A DNA stretch of 64,000 nucleotides from Casuarina equisetifolia (taxonomy: Eukaryota > Streptophyta > Magnoliopsida > Fagales > Casuarinaceae): positions 22,157,258-22,221,257 of the forward strand of contig CM052354.1 in the NCBI GenBank assembly GCA_028551475.1, given 5' to 3'. Below the pieces are notes generated by a model, which was given only the letters and a program-made list of their open reading frames with translations, had not been told where the DNA came from and did not search any database. Every line of letters starts with the position of its first letter. Position 1 is the first letter of the stretch. Below are positions 1-12,023 of this stretch, one piece after another. The position numbers and the translations under genes were made by a program.

Positions 1-2316
1 TTAAACCAAGGATTTTTAGCATCCCCATGGATAAATATGTAACAACTCTTCCCACTGGGTATAATACCAAGGAAAGCCATGCCACTGGTCTGACCTAGAA
101 GCACCCCAAATAAAACCTTGTCACATAAAGTAGAAGTTTGTGACACCCACTAAGCACAAATAATTGAACAAATAAACCAAACGATGAACTATTTAATTAG
201 GCATTTAAGTGCGAATTGGTAAAATCCAAATAATTGAATTCCCAAACTTACCACAAACCTAGCAACCTCGGTGGCATTATGAACTGCTATACTTTTTGGA
301 GTAATCTCTGTGAGGAGCAAAATGGCAACCTAGCATCATTTTGGGGAGGAAGGGAGATATTCAGCACCCAGACCATGAGGAACGAATAATGAAGCAAAAT
401 ACATATTGCAACCCTCTGTGCTTGCTTTGACCTGCTAGAATATCACTAGCAAGCTGCATTGACTGCCTTAACCATCACATAACAGATGCAATGCTCTAAA
501 CTCTGAGCTAAGCGGGCTCACAAAATAAGAATTGATGCTTAACATGTGATAAAGAGACATCCTGAATTAAGCTTGAAAAGTTGTAACCCCCTTAGCTACA
601 TATGATACCAAAATGTTCTCAATTTTTTATTTTATTTTTTTCAACAGGAAACCACAACTTCATTTATACACATCTTTATGAACAAAGTCAGGTTAAAAAC
701 ATGAAAAGGCAAAGAGTGGACATACGGGAGCATGTGAAAGAGGGTGGAAGGTAAACTTTAAAAAAAAAAAATTTCTAATATAATAATTAAATATCACAAA
801 TGATTAACTAATTGCTTCTCTATCTCCCGCTCTCTCTTTCCCTCCCATCCTTCTATTTCTCTTTTCAAAATTTACACTCATCATATGCCTTAGGTTTAGT
901 TCTGCAAGTCATTTACACTAATCAAGCCACTAACCTCCATAACAAACTCCTATTAATTAGACTAGGTTAACAAAACAAACCGTCATCACTCCAGTTGCTG
1001 CACTCACACCAGCTTCACCAAATATTGCTGTCGCAGCTTCAGTTACCAAGGCAGTTGCTCCAATATTAACAACACTAAGCACATAAATAGAAACCAGAAT
1101 GATAAACAATTGTTAAAACGTAAGCTAAGAAAATCAAATCATAATGCAAAGAATCACAAAAGGGGCAGTACGTTGTGCCAATAAGTATAGTAGTTAGGAA
1201 ACGCGTCACATCACTTTGAAGCTTTCTGAAGACACCATTCTCAGGCTCCTTTTCAGCTAACTCACGCACCTGAAACAGGCTGACATCAGATGAGTGATTA
1301 CACTTCAAGATCATAACAGGCTAGATTACCTACTTATCAAAAAATATTGGACTGGAAAATCAAGGGAGAATATCACCATACACACATATAAGAACGAAGA
1401 AATAATTTCCTTCTAGAAATATCTATCAGATGGCTTCAAAATATAAAATTAAACTTTAACCGAGTATCAAATTCTAAAAGATCAGCTGCATTGAATCAAA
1501 GAATTTTGTGCTCGTACACAGCAAAGAAGGCAATTCTTAACCAGGTTAAGTCGCACAAGCGAAATGGAGTTTCTTGGTAAACGAGTGAAATCTGAAACTT
1601 CAATCGACTCAACATTTTGGTTATTTGTAAATCTTCATTCCATATCTAGAGGAAAAATCTTTTGTAGTGACGATAGTTGCCATTAAAATTCAGAACAAGT
1701 AGAAACACTCATTATCAGGCAATGAAGTATGTACCTTCCAAGGCCAAAGCGTGGTGATTGAAGTCTCCGCCATAGAGAAAAAGGCTGAGAGTCCCAGAAG
1801 CGCTGCCAAAATCAGACCCTGCTCCTTAAGAACTAGAAGAACCTGTAGCGTCTTTGGCCACGCATTCCTCAACAACAATATGTTCTGCCCAATAACCCCA
1901 TAACCAGCATTCACCGCACCTTCCACGGCAAATACTCTATTACATCCAAAAACCAAAATCCCACAAACCATAGCCGCCAAAACAATCCCACGCTTCACTA
2001 ATTCTCTGACAAATTCTACTTTTACACCGAACACCGCATTTTCATTACTCGAACTTTCGCTATTTTCACCTACAAAATTCGAGCAAACTCTACCTGCAAA
2101 AGAAGAGTCGCTCTCTCGAAATCTAGAACCGATATAGCTCCTAAAACCACCAGGACCTATGCAATTCGACATTAACCGAGGAAGATATCTATTACTTTTC
2201 TCCAAGATCTTCATCGGCATTCTCATTTGCCGACTGTAAGGAACCAGATACAATGATTTCGTGCCACAAACGAACCTGTGTCCATGCAGAGTTGAAGACT
2301 CAAGTACCATATCCAT
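1..2316 (-). CDS. Chloroplast DUF21/CBS-domain (CorC/MGR-like) membrane protein, 5' exons, partial at left edge
   Basis: The product resembles plant DUF21 domain-containing chloroplastic proteins of the At1g55930/At3g13070 type (CorC/CNNM-like; the MGR group is linked to Mg2+ transport at the chloroplast envelope). Five exons can be read on the minus strand with GT-AG borders: 1735-2316, 1172-1269, 981-1074, 252-329 and 1-94, the last cut by the window edge. All phases join: exon 1 ends at a Trp-Pro-Trp-Lys, exon 2 continues VRELAEKEPENGVF, exon 4 encodes a TEITPKS stretch. The N-terminal ~100 residues are Ser/Arg-rich and weakly conserved, as in a transit peptide; hydrophobic segments follow at about residues 105-125 and 160-180, the second starting DUF21. 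The CBS pair should lie beyond the edge. An in-frame ATG at 2364 would add 16 residues; I prefer 2316 (start MDMVLES) by resemblance to family starts. Family call is strong; the transport role is from family knowledge only. Confidence 0.9.
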
Positions 2317-3190
2317 AATATAAAACCCAACTTCAATACGACCAAACCCAAAATTCAACGCCAAAGAACTAAAGGGGCTCTAGGATAAAATTAAACAATA
2401 ACATTTCAAGACCTCAAACGACCCAAAACCTAAAATTCAACACCAAAAACGTAATGGGCATCCCCAGAAAACGATATCAACAAAGAACATTCCGGCACTT
2501 TATTGCGGAAAAAATTAGAAGTAATATCAGAAAAGCACAAGAAACGCAAATATTTTATGCTTTATGTACAAGGATTGTGATTTTCCTTTGCATGCTTTGG
2601 GATTGAGCTCGAAAATGAGGTTTAGTGGGTTGTAAGGCGGGGAGGAGAGGGGGTTAGGCGGAATTCGAGAGGGTGAGACATAGGAGAGGGGGGAGTGGAC
2701 CAGTCATGGTTGAAGAAAAACCCTAGAAAGGCATGTGGTGAGATTGAGATACGTTCAGCAACATGTTGATTGTTGGAGAGCTTGGGCTTTTTTTCTTTTT
2801 CCCTTAAAATCTTTTAGTTTCGGGAGGAACAAAGTAGGTGTGTGGTGGCTTATTTGAAAGGTGAGGGGGAGTTCGAAGAAGTCGGCTGTTCTGCAAGTGG
2901 GGAGAAGACGCAAATTTGACTCAGATTGGGCTTTCAGTTTTTGAAACACAGAAATTCCAATGAGCCCAGCTCTGGTAGCTTCTTTAAATTGTTCATTTTC
3001 TTTTTAATTACAGCATTTTACGATTCTTTTTTATTTTTATTTTGTAGCTTTAACACACTTAAATTCTCACACATTTGATTAACAAAAGATCATTTTTTTT
3101 TTATTCTTTTGGCTTTGTAAAAGGGAAGGGGTATTATTGATCTTGAGATCTTTTGTTTTAGATAATGCTTGCTTTCAATTAATCTAAACA
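2317..3190 (-). promoter_or_regulatory. 5' leader and promoter region of the DUF21/CBS gene
   Basis: No coding sequence is seen. On the minus strand 2590-2720 is strongly pyrimidine-rich (CT runs), which is common in plant leaders just upstream of start codons. No convincing TATA box was found. The rest is AT-rich. The assignment rests on position and composition only. Confidence 0.4.
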
Positions 3191-3191
3191 T

Positions 3192-4050
3192 TTGTCAACT
3201 TGTTATTATTGTTAATGATACAGGATTACCAGTTTCTCTTAGCATCACCCTTGTATAGCTTAAGACAATTGCTTTTGTCAACTTATTATTATTGTTAATT
3301 ATATAGGATTACCATTTTCTTTGGGCATCACCCTTGAATTTCTTAAGATCATTGCTTATTTCGTACAATGCCTTAAAAGGTACTATGAAGTCCTTTGATG
3401 TCTATCACATTCTCCTATCCTGTTGGGAAGCAAAATTACAGGGTTTTAAAATGGCTAATAAATAAGCAAGTCATTCCTCTTGTCTTAATCACATTCCACT
3501 TGTAAAGCAACTTCTTTTAAGACATTTGATACCAATAGTAATGCAATAAAAAGGTTGATCATATGTAACATGATACTAATGTTAAGAAATTCAAATTTGA
3601 TATCACATTATTTATAACTTTACATTATTAATATGTTATCATGATATCACACTTATTCCTTCAAATTTCTTACTCTTTTAACGACCAACTTTTAATAATA
3701 AAATTAAACCTTTCTAATAAATTGTATTTCAAGCCTTTATTGCCTTACTTTCCTTCAATCTCTTCTCTTTGTTTTTTGTTTACCTTTGGAGGAAGAAGGA
3801 AATGATTGGTCATTGTAGTTATTTTCTATGATAGTTCTTACCATGTATTACACCCTATTAGAGACTATACATCTCGTAGGCCTTGTGCATGAAGACATGC
3901 ATTGTGCATCATAAATGTTTGTCTACCATATTAGCCTTAGGGCCATGTCAATAACAACCTAAGCAAACCTATGACCTGACTTATAAACACTTGCAATTGT
4001 GTTCTTTCATCTTTGAAGTTTTCACCATCATTGCCACTTAAATTCCTTTT
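3192..4050. repeat. R repeat, copy a (with an internal ~85-bp tandem duplication)
   Basis: This block opens with two imperfect tandem copies (about 3192-3275 and 3276-3360) of a segment containing GTCAACTT, TTATTATTGTTAAT and GGCTTAAGACCATTGC-like words. It continues with sequence that recurs at 6416-7148 and, more diverged, beside every ABCC unit (23963, 40706, 45417, 52057, 63037). It has no open frame of note. Unlike the unit copies, it is not preceded by an ABCC exon fragment. Confidence 0.75.
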
Positions 4051-4561
4051 TGGATTCATTGTGATTCATTAAATTAATTTTATTGGATAAAATTGATTTG
4101 TTTTCCTTTTTAATTCTTGCAAATGTTTTTTATATTGGACCAAATTTGGTTTATTGTAGATTATAAAGAAGGTTAAACAATCAAAATTCACAAATTTAGA
4201 GCTTTCTCTATTATTCCTTTTTAGGTTTTTCAATGAACCCTAGCTCTTGCAATGATCCTTTTTCATTCTTTTGTGGTATCACGAGCCTTAGGATAATGCC
4301 CTACCACCACAACCATAATTTTGACCCATTTTGCCTTCATTGCCTCTCAAAACCAATCAACTCCTATGATGCCTACCATTCCAACCTTTTTTTCCTCGGT
4401 TATTCCCATTTATAACATTTCGATAGCTCAAACTACATCATTTGGAAGACTAGACTCACACCATTCCTTGTCCCAAACTAGCTTATGGCAATTCTTGTAG
4501 GCATCAAGCCCTACTTTGCCTAAACTCCTAACTACACTCAATAGCTTTCAACTAATTAATC
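4051..4561. other. AT-rich spacer, no gene seen
   Basis: A 60-codon open frame at 4233-4415 has no recognisable domain and no supporting context. Nothing else can be supported here. Confidence 0.6.
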
Positions 4562-4651
4562 ATTTGTCAACTTGTTATTATTGTTAATGATATGAAATTA
4601 CCATTTTCTCTTAGCATTACCCTTGTATGGCTTAAGACCATTGCTTTTATT

Positions 4652-6313
4652 TGTTGGTTTGGACTAACCTAATGGGGGAAGGTTCGATTAGGTTATTCTT
4701 ATTTTTCTTAAAAAGAATAATATAAAAAAACAATGCATAAGAAAATGTTCATGTGGTTCAACCTCCTTTTGGACTTATTTTCACCCCTTTTTACTAATAG
4801 TAAAAGAATCATTTGACTACTTTATGAGAGTCATACTCTTGAAATTTAGTACATTTTGATCTTTTGTTCACTAAACACAAAGATCTACAATCCATTACTC
4901 AAACAACAAGCCAAACATGGCTTTTCAATATAACACACTAGTTGAGACTACACACCATCTCAACTACAAACAACCATAACTCACAATTTGTTGTTACAAG
5001 TAAAATCACACCTTACAACTTACTATTTCAAATCAAAAGCACAAGTTATGATTTTTTGTTGTAAATCAAAATACAAACTACAAGATATCAAAGTTTCAAT
5101 AGCAATATATTGTTTCTTGTTCAAGTAGTTATGATTCAAACCAGAGTGTTTATTATATTTTGTCTTGATTTATTTCTTTAGAAAAGTATTCAAGCAATCA
5201 CCCCTTTCCCACAGTAGTAATATCATAAAGATATTAACTTCTTCAAAGATTAAACTTAATTCAATATGTCAAGAATAATCAAACAATATCACAATGCTAT
5301 TTGAACAATGCATTCTTGAGATCAACCTTTATCAAAATATGCAACTAACTAAAGTAATCAAATAGTATTCACCACACTTCACTCCTTAAGCAAATAGTAA
5401 AAAATCCAATAAAATACAATTCAGTAGCAATAGGCTTAATAGAGGACACATGGTTAGAGTAGTCTTGAAAATAAACTAGAAATGTAATTGACAACTAATC
5501 TCACACAAATTTTTTAAAAATGTAACAAAGATTAGATCGCAAGATTATGAATTGAAAGTATTGATCCTTTAAATAGAAAGAGATTACCACACTACTCACA
5601 TAGTTAGGTGATGAGAACAACCTTACAAAGTATTTTTCACAAAAATATATCAAAAGTTTTTCTCAAATCATGTGGTTTCAAAACTAAAACCCTAGCTGTT
5701 AATATATATGCTTTCTAATCAAACATTTTTGGGCAAAACATGAATCATACTATTTTGTAATCAAGGCTCCTTGATTTTCTCTCAAAAAGCTTCCATTTTG
5801 ATAAGATTTTTACCTCCAAATAGCATTTGCATGTTTCAGAACTGAGAAGGAAAGAAAACGATAGGGCAAGTTAAGAATTGTCAACTGTGTTTACCCTACC
5901 TCTTCTTGACCAGTCACTTACATATATTTCCCTTTATTTACTCAAAATGCACCATTTCATTTAGGTGCACCATTGAATCACACAAATGCAACAATGAGCA
6001 TTCTTAACTTTATTTCCATTTTTTATTTTGATTTTGTTTTAGAATGGAAATGACTTTTATAATACATAAATTGATTTTATACAATTTAATGCATGTAATC
6101 ACTAACTTCCAACATAAACGTCATTCAATTTATAGGCTTAGTTGAACCATTGTATTTTCAAAGCAAGTCATTTAAACATGAAGCCTATAGGTACATAATG
6201 GTCAAACCAAAATTTATAAATATTTTGGTATGTGGGAGTTTTTGTCTATAAATAATCATTGTCTTGATTATTTATGTGACATGTTCCACATTTTTATTGG
6301 CACAAGATATAGA

Positions 6314-6364
<51 letters not shown>

Positions 6365-6420
6365 GAAAATAGTTTTTCAATCATTGTCAACATCAAAATA
6401 TATTTAACATTCTCAATGTA
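4652..6420. mobile_element. Candidate solo LTR inserted in R repeat copy b
   Basis: This 1.77-kb stretch splits two halves of R that are adjacent in copy a. It begins TGTTGG, as many plant LTRs do, and is AT-rich with no coding capacity. TTATT occurs immediately on both sides (4647-4651 and 6421-6425) and could be a target duplication. That site is a TTA-type simple repeat, so the duplication is weak evidence. The right end would be TGTA rather than the canonical CA. It could also be an unrelated insertion or a deletion in copy a. Confidence 0.4.
6320..6364. repeat. (AC)n-(AT)n microsatellite
   Basis: About sixteen AC dinucleotides are followed by about six AT dinucleotides, lying inside the candidate solo LTR. 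This is a simple sequence repeat likely to vary in length between individuals. Confidence 0.95.
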
Positions 6421-7148
6421 TTATTATTGTTAATTATGTAGGATTGCCATTTTCTTTAGGCATCATCTTTGAATGGCTTAAGACCATTGCTTTTTTTTTT
6501 TTGTACAATACTTTAAAAGGTATTATGAAGCCATCTAATGTCTATCACATTCTTTAATCTTACTAAGAAGCAAAATTATAGGGTTTTAAAATGCTTGATA
6601 AATGAACAAGTCATTCCTCCTGTTCTAATCACATTCCATTTGTAAAGCAACTTCTTCTAAGGCATTTGATATTGAAAATACTGCAATAAAAAAGGTTGAG
6701 CCATATGTAACGTGATACTAACGTTAAAAAAAATTCAAATTTGACATCACATTATTTATAACTTTACATTTTTAATATGTTATCATGATATCATACTTAT
6801 TCCTTCAAATGTGTTGCTCTTTTAATGACCAACTTTTAATAATAAAATTGGACCTTTTTAATAAATTGTATTTTAAACCTTTAATAAGCCTTAGTTTCCT
6901 TCAATCTTTTCTCTTTGTTTTTTGCTTACATTTGGTGGAAGAAGGAAAGGATTAGTCACTGTAGTTATTTTATATGATAGTTCTTACCATGTATTACACC
7001 TTGTTAAAGACTATACATCTCATAGGCCCTGTGCATGAAGACATATGTTGTGCAACATCAGTGCATAGCTTGTTTACCATGTTAGCCTTAAGACCATGTC
7101 AATGACAACCTGAGTAAACTAGTGACCTAACTTGTAAACACTTGCAAT

Positions 7149-7853
7149 TGGGTTTTTGACTCAGTCCATAATGTGTGACCTAGTCCAAAGAATGTAACCC
7201 AGGCCCAAAGTGTGACCCAGTGCACGACTTAGGTCCAGAAGGCGCGACCTACAACCTAGAACTCGAACTGAGATGACATTGTGACTTAGCTGGTAGATTT
7301 GGCCACCCATTTCACCTCTAATCAAGGCGCAAGATAGCTTGTTGGAAAGCTAATGAAGAGTAGAAGATTTTTGTAAGAAAAATCAAAGACCCATTGCTCA
7401 GAGAGGATCAATTTGAAGAAATGGTGAAGCTCGTCGAGTTCTTGCCCTAACTACTTAAAGGTGAAATTAAAAGCATATTAGAGGATTTCTAAAGATGATT
7501 TCAAGGGGTTTTTGTAAGAAAAAAGATGCTCTATCAGCCTGTGAAGGACCCATAAAGAATTGATTCAAGATTGGAGAGAATTGAAAAAGATTTGAGTGAG
7601 ACCCAAAACTTGGTCCACAAAACTCAAATTACAAAACTTTAAGTTGAGACCAAAACTGTGCCATTTTGGATGGGGTTTTGAAATAAACGAAAGAAGAACC
7701 TTAGCCCCGACATTCTATCTCTCTTAAGCTTGAAAATGGATAGAGAAGAAGAAAATAAAGAACTCCAATGGAAAGAAGACTTAATGGTACTCAGATGTGT
7801 CAGAACGACTCTTTGAAGTGAGAGGTTAGTTATTCTAAAAGCAAGTTGGTCTT
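7149..7853. mobile_element. Left part of an older LTR-like sequence that hosts the gypsy insertion
   Basis: R homology stops at about 7148 and unrelated sequence begins (repeated GTGACC and CCAGGCCCA-type words, then AT-rich DNA) without coding capacity. It runs into the gypsy element at 7854, and its continuation resumes at 13262 after the duplicated GTCTT. Its nature as an LTR is inferred from the far end (see 13262-13934). Confidence 0.4.
7849..7853. repeat. Target-site duplication GTCTT, left copy (gypsy)
   Basis: GTCTT directly precedes the LTR terminus TGTTCGG at 7854. The same five bases follow the opposite LTR terminus at 13262-13266. Five-base duplications are typical of LTR retrotransposon integrases. 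Confidence 0.85.
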
Positions 7854-8262
7854 TGTTCGGTGAAATTTATATGCAAGTGAACATGTCGAACAAGTAATAT
7901 AATGATAAGAAAGATATCGTCCCACAGAGATTGGTGATTACTAAACTAATTAAGTACTAATGATGAATTAATCCTAAAATTTATCTAGCAAATCAAAATA
8001 TTGTTGAAGATGAATTAAAATTTAAAATTTCTAAAACAAAAACTCAAAACTAATTAAAATTGAATCCAAGTAGGAAAAATCAAGATGAGACACATGTTAG
8101 AGCTTCCGATTTCACCATAACTACTAGATATAAATTTCCATAGTTTATGCCTGCAAGAATGGTATTATCTATGTGATGGCGGAATTTCTTAATTTATTTA
8201 CTATCCTATGTCTAGGTATAGTAAACCTATTTAGTTCATTAATTCACTATATCTCTATTTTT
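7854..8262 (-). repeat. Gypsy 3' LTR remnant, distal ~410 bases, normal orientation
   Basis: This matches the 12024-12390 end of the full LTR base by base over long stretches (TGTTCGGTGAAAT, GATATCGTCCCACAGAG, TGATGGCGGAATTTC). Homology stops after the words ACTATATCTCTAT. Only the third of the LTR that adjoins the element's outer end is present in this orientation. Confidence 0.85.
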
Positions 8263-8271
8263 ATAAGTCAT

Positions 8272-8960
8272 TGATAACTCTATTTTTATAGAGTTATTTT
8301 ACCTAATTTAAATAATAAATTCTCTAATGTTTGTGAGAAAATATTTGAATTCCTCTTTATTTACTTAAATTTGTCTTGTTTATGTAGCATAAGGAGGCAT
8401 GAAGAAAAAGAACAAGCATGGAGAACCTGGTACTTATTATATGGCAGAAGATGGTCAAATTATCAAGGTGAAGGAAATCAAGATGGACTTGGGCTTAGGC
8501 TTTGGATAATTGTTATTAGATTTTTATTGTTATTGGTTTTTTAAATAATTAGAAAACCTAGTCCTATTAGGAGTCCAAAGCCTAATTAATATAGAAGTCT
8601 AAAACCCAAATGTATTGGGAATCCAAAACCCAATGCTATTAGGATAAGGAGAAAGTTCTAGATCCCATACCCTATATAAAGGAGGAGCCCTGCATAGAAG
8701 AAGGGGGGGAAGCAAGAGAGAAAAGAAGTTGCCGCTGAAACCAAGGAGGAAATTGAGCACAAATCAAGAGAGAGGCCAAGAATTCAAGATTCCTTGAAGA
8801 GAAGACAAAAAGGATGACAGACTTCTTGTTCTTGGATTCAAGATGCCTTCTTTGTTTCTTATTATTGTTCTTCCTCATTATTTCATTATGTTCTAAACTT
8901 TTTTTGTTAGAGCGAAGATGTAGCCTAACTATGATGATGTGAATCCTATAAGTTTTAGCC
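8272..8960 (+). repeat. Gypsy 3' LTR remnant, proximal part, inverted
   Basis: On the plus strand it starts TGATAACTCTATTTTTATAG, which is the outermost 5' end of the full LTR (13261 read backwards). It follows that LTR for about 650-690 bases, including the GGCATGAAGAAAAAG and CCCTATATAAAGG stretches, before homology fades near 8960. It sits back to back with the normally oriented remnant at 7854-8262. Together the two cover most of one LTR, as expected if part of a single LTR was inverted. Confidence 0.8.
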
Positions 8961-9048
8961 TAAATGACTTTCATCTTACCCCTAGCCCAGCCTTACATTA
9001 CAAGCTTATAAAAGTCCTATTGATTCTTGGTTAGATGATTGGCCTACA

Positions 9049-11786
9049 TTAGTGGAGAGAGGCTTGTAATGCTTTGTACTGCTCTTCCATTAAAATCTTG
9101 TGCATGCAGAGTGAAGGACTAATTCCCTTGATATCAGCTATTTTCCATCCAATTGCTCCCTTATGCTCTTTCAACACTCGAAGTAGTTTCTCTTCCATTG
9201 ATTCTGTCAAAGAAGAAGATATGATTACTGGCAAGGTAGAAGCTTCATCTAAATAAACATATTTCAAATGGGAAGGTAAGGGCTTGAGTTCAAAAGTTCA
9301 AGAGTTGGAGGCTCTTCAATCGATGGCTTAGGTTTTGTCATGTGTTGTCCCAACTCCTCAAACTTTGTTGCCTTTTGCTGTGAATATGGTGGATTTGCTT
9401 CCATGAGATTGGCATACTCCTGTATCTCTTCACTTTCAATTTCCTCATTCTTTGGGTGAACCAAGCATGCTTCAAGTGGATCCTTGAAAGCTTTTTCCTG
9501 AAAGATCTTATTCACAAACTTATCAATTGTCTCAACCCTAAAGCAAGAACTATCATTAGAAGGATGTTTCATAGCAGTAAAAACATTAAAAGTGACAGAA
9601 TCATTTTGAACTCTTAAGATTAACTTCCCTTGTTGTACATCAATTAGAGCTCTTCCTGTTGCTAGAAAAGGTCGACCTAAGATAAGTGGTACCTCAAGAT
9701 CTTCCTCCATGTCAAGTACTATAAAATCTGCAGGAAAGATAAATTTGTCAACTTTCACCAATACATCTTCAATAATGCCCCTTGGATATTTGATTGATCG
9801 ATCAGCCAATTGTAGGGACACTGTGGTTGGCTTCACTTCACCCATTCCTAATTTTCTGAAAACAGAAAAATTTGTCAACTTTCACCAATACATCTTCAAT
9901 AATGCCCTTTGGATATTTGATTGATCGATAAGCCAATTGTAGGGACACTGTGGTTGGCTTCACTTCATCCATTCCTAATTTTCTGAAAACAAAAAAAGGC
10001 ATTAGATTAATACTGGCTCCTAAATCACATAATGCCTTATCAAAGTGAGAATCTCCAATAGTACAAGGAATTGTAAAACTCCCTGGATCTTTTAATTTTG
10101 GAGGCAGTTTGTTTTGTAAGATGGCTGAGCATTCTTCAGTTAGCTTCACGGTTTCATACTCTTCCAGCTTCCTTTTGTTTTTCAATATCTCCTTAAGAAA
10201 TTTTGCATAACTGAGCATTTGAGCCAATGCATCTGCAAAAGGAATGTTAATATGCAATTTTTTAAATACATCAAGAAATTTAGAAAACTGCTTATCTATT
10301 TTATGTTGCTGGAGTCTCTGAGGAAATGGAACTGGAAGCACATAAGGCTTTGGATTATCAGGGAATAATGTTCTCTTGGTTGCCTCCTCAGGCTGCATGC
10401 TAACATTTTCTTCCTTATCCCTGACATTTTCCTTCTCAACGTCATCTTTTCCCACTTGTTTGCCATTTCTTAGGTTTATTGCCTTAGCATCTTCTATAGG
10501 ATTCTTCTCTGTGCTGCTAGGCAAGGAACCTTGTTGTCTTCCAGAAATCATATTAGCCAACTGACCTATTTGTACCTCTAAATTTCAAATTGAAGCTTCT
10601 TGGTTTTGCATTCTTGTTTCGTTGTTCTGTAACATCTTAGCAACCATTTCCTCTAAATTAGGCTTCTTTTCTTCTGGTTGCCTAAACCCTGGTGGTGGCC
10701 TCATTGCATTAGAATTACTCCATGAAAAATTTGGGTGGTTACGCCATCCCGGATTGTAAGTATTGGAGTATGGATTATTTTGTGGCCTACTTGAATTTCC
10801 AACATAATTAGCATCTTCACTACCCTGAGCAAAGGTGTTATCTAACTGACACTCTATGCTCGCATGTCCTCCACCACAATGATCACATACTATGTTTTGA
10901 ATCCTCATGACTGGAGCATTCAAGTTATCTATCTTCTTGTTGAGTTTATCAAACTGTGCATAAATTGCAGTGAAAGCATCCACTTCATGAATTCCACTAC
11001 CTTTCCTTACTGGTAGCCTTTCAGTAGGCCATTGATAACTATTGTTTGCCATTTCCTCCAAAAGATCATATGCTTCTTCTGGTGTCTTATTGTTCAAAGC
11101 CCCTCCTGCAGCTGCATCAAGCATAAAACGAAGATTTGTACTAGACCCATTATAAAAAGTTTGTACCTGTAACCATTTGGGTAGTCCATGTTGTGGACAT
11201 TTTCTTAAAAGCTCCTTGAATCTTTCCCAAGCTTTATATAATGATTCATTCTCCATCTGCATAAAAGCGGTAATATCGTTACGCATTTTTACAGATTTTA
11301 CTGGAGGAAAGAACTTACTAAGAAATTTCTGAGCCAAATCATCCCATGTTGTAATTGATCCTGCAGGAAGAGAAGAAAGCCAACTTTTAGCTTTGTCTTT
11401 TAAAGAAAATGGGAATAGCCTTAATCTAACAGCATCATCTGTGACTCCATTGTATTTAATCATGTCACAAATTTCAAGAAAAGCATCAATGTGAGCATTT
11501 GGATCATCATTTGGTAGCCCATAAAATTGCACGGAATTTTGAAGCATCTGAATGATTGCTGGCTTGATTTCAAAGTTGTTTGCTTGAATTGCAGGCCTTT
11601 TGATGCTTGATGTGGCACCCTGAATTGTTGGTGCAACATATTCTTTTAGAATCTTGCGTGGATATCATTCTCTGCCATTTTTGTAGCTTCACTTCTTTGT
11701 TCTCTTAGCTCCTTTCGTTGCTTTCTGACTGTGCGTTCAATTTCTTGGTCAAGATTAACAAGTTGTTCTCTTTGGCTATGGGTCAT
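9049..11786 (-). pseudogene. Gypsy gag-protease-RT start, broken
   Basis: The gag start is an ATG at 11786-11784 (MTHSQREQLV..., a charged helical N-terminus). The retrotransposon gag core lies at about 10585-11547, with a CX2CX3HX4C knuckle (CDHC...HASIEC) near 10880. The retropepsin domain carries CDLGASINLMP near 10020-10050 and a second, duplicated half at 9264-9878 with LILGRPFLATGRALID. Residues GAIGWKIADIKGISPS near 9140-9180 mark the usual start of reverse transcriptase, after which coding stops at about 9049. Frames change around 11560, 10560, 9860 and 9265, and a ~127-bp tandem duplication in the protease is out of frame. No functional polyprotein can be made. Confidence 0.88.
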
Positions 11787-11999
11787 GCACGTCTGTAACA
11801 ATCCTGAAAAGTAGCAACTAAAAAAAATGATTGATTTTTTTAATTAAATTTTTTAATGTAAAAATAACAATAATAAAGCAAAGCAAAAATAAAATCTAAC
11901 AAAACAAAAAAAATTGTTTTTTTTTAAAAAAAGAAAATAAAAACTAGATTAAACTTAGAATTATTTGGTATTAATATTAATGAGTAGTAAAATAATCAA

Positions 12000-12017
12000 T
12001 CCTCGGCAACGGCGCCA
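12000..12017 (-). other. Gypsy primer-binding site (tRNA-Asp type)
   Basis: The minus strand reads TGGCGCCGTTGCCGAGGA, the primer-binding site used by many plant gypsy elements. It lies six bases inside the LTR end at 12024. Confidence 0.85.
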
Positions 12018-12023
12018 AAAACT

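Larger units (their letters stand above)
4562..7148. repeat. R repeat, copy b, interrupted by an insertion
   Basis: 4562-4650 matches the first half of the tandem start of copy a, and 6416-7148 matches its second half plus the body. The two parts are contiguous in copy a, so 4652-6420 looks like an insertion. Homology to copy a fades just after the shared words ACACTTGCAATTG near 7148. Confidence 0.7.

Noticed and set aside
4233..4415. 60-codon plus-strand frame in AT-rich DNA
   Set aside because: Short, no domain, no conserved counterpart in other R-flanked regions.
4647..6425. Treating TTATT on both sides of 4652-6420 as a proven target duplication
   Set aside because: The site is a TTA simple repeat and the right end lacks CA, so the match may be chance. 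Kept only as a candidate.
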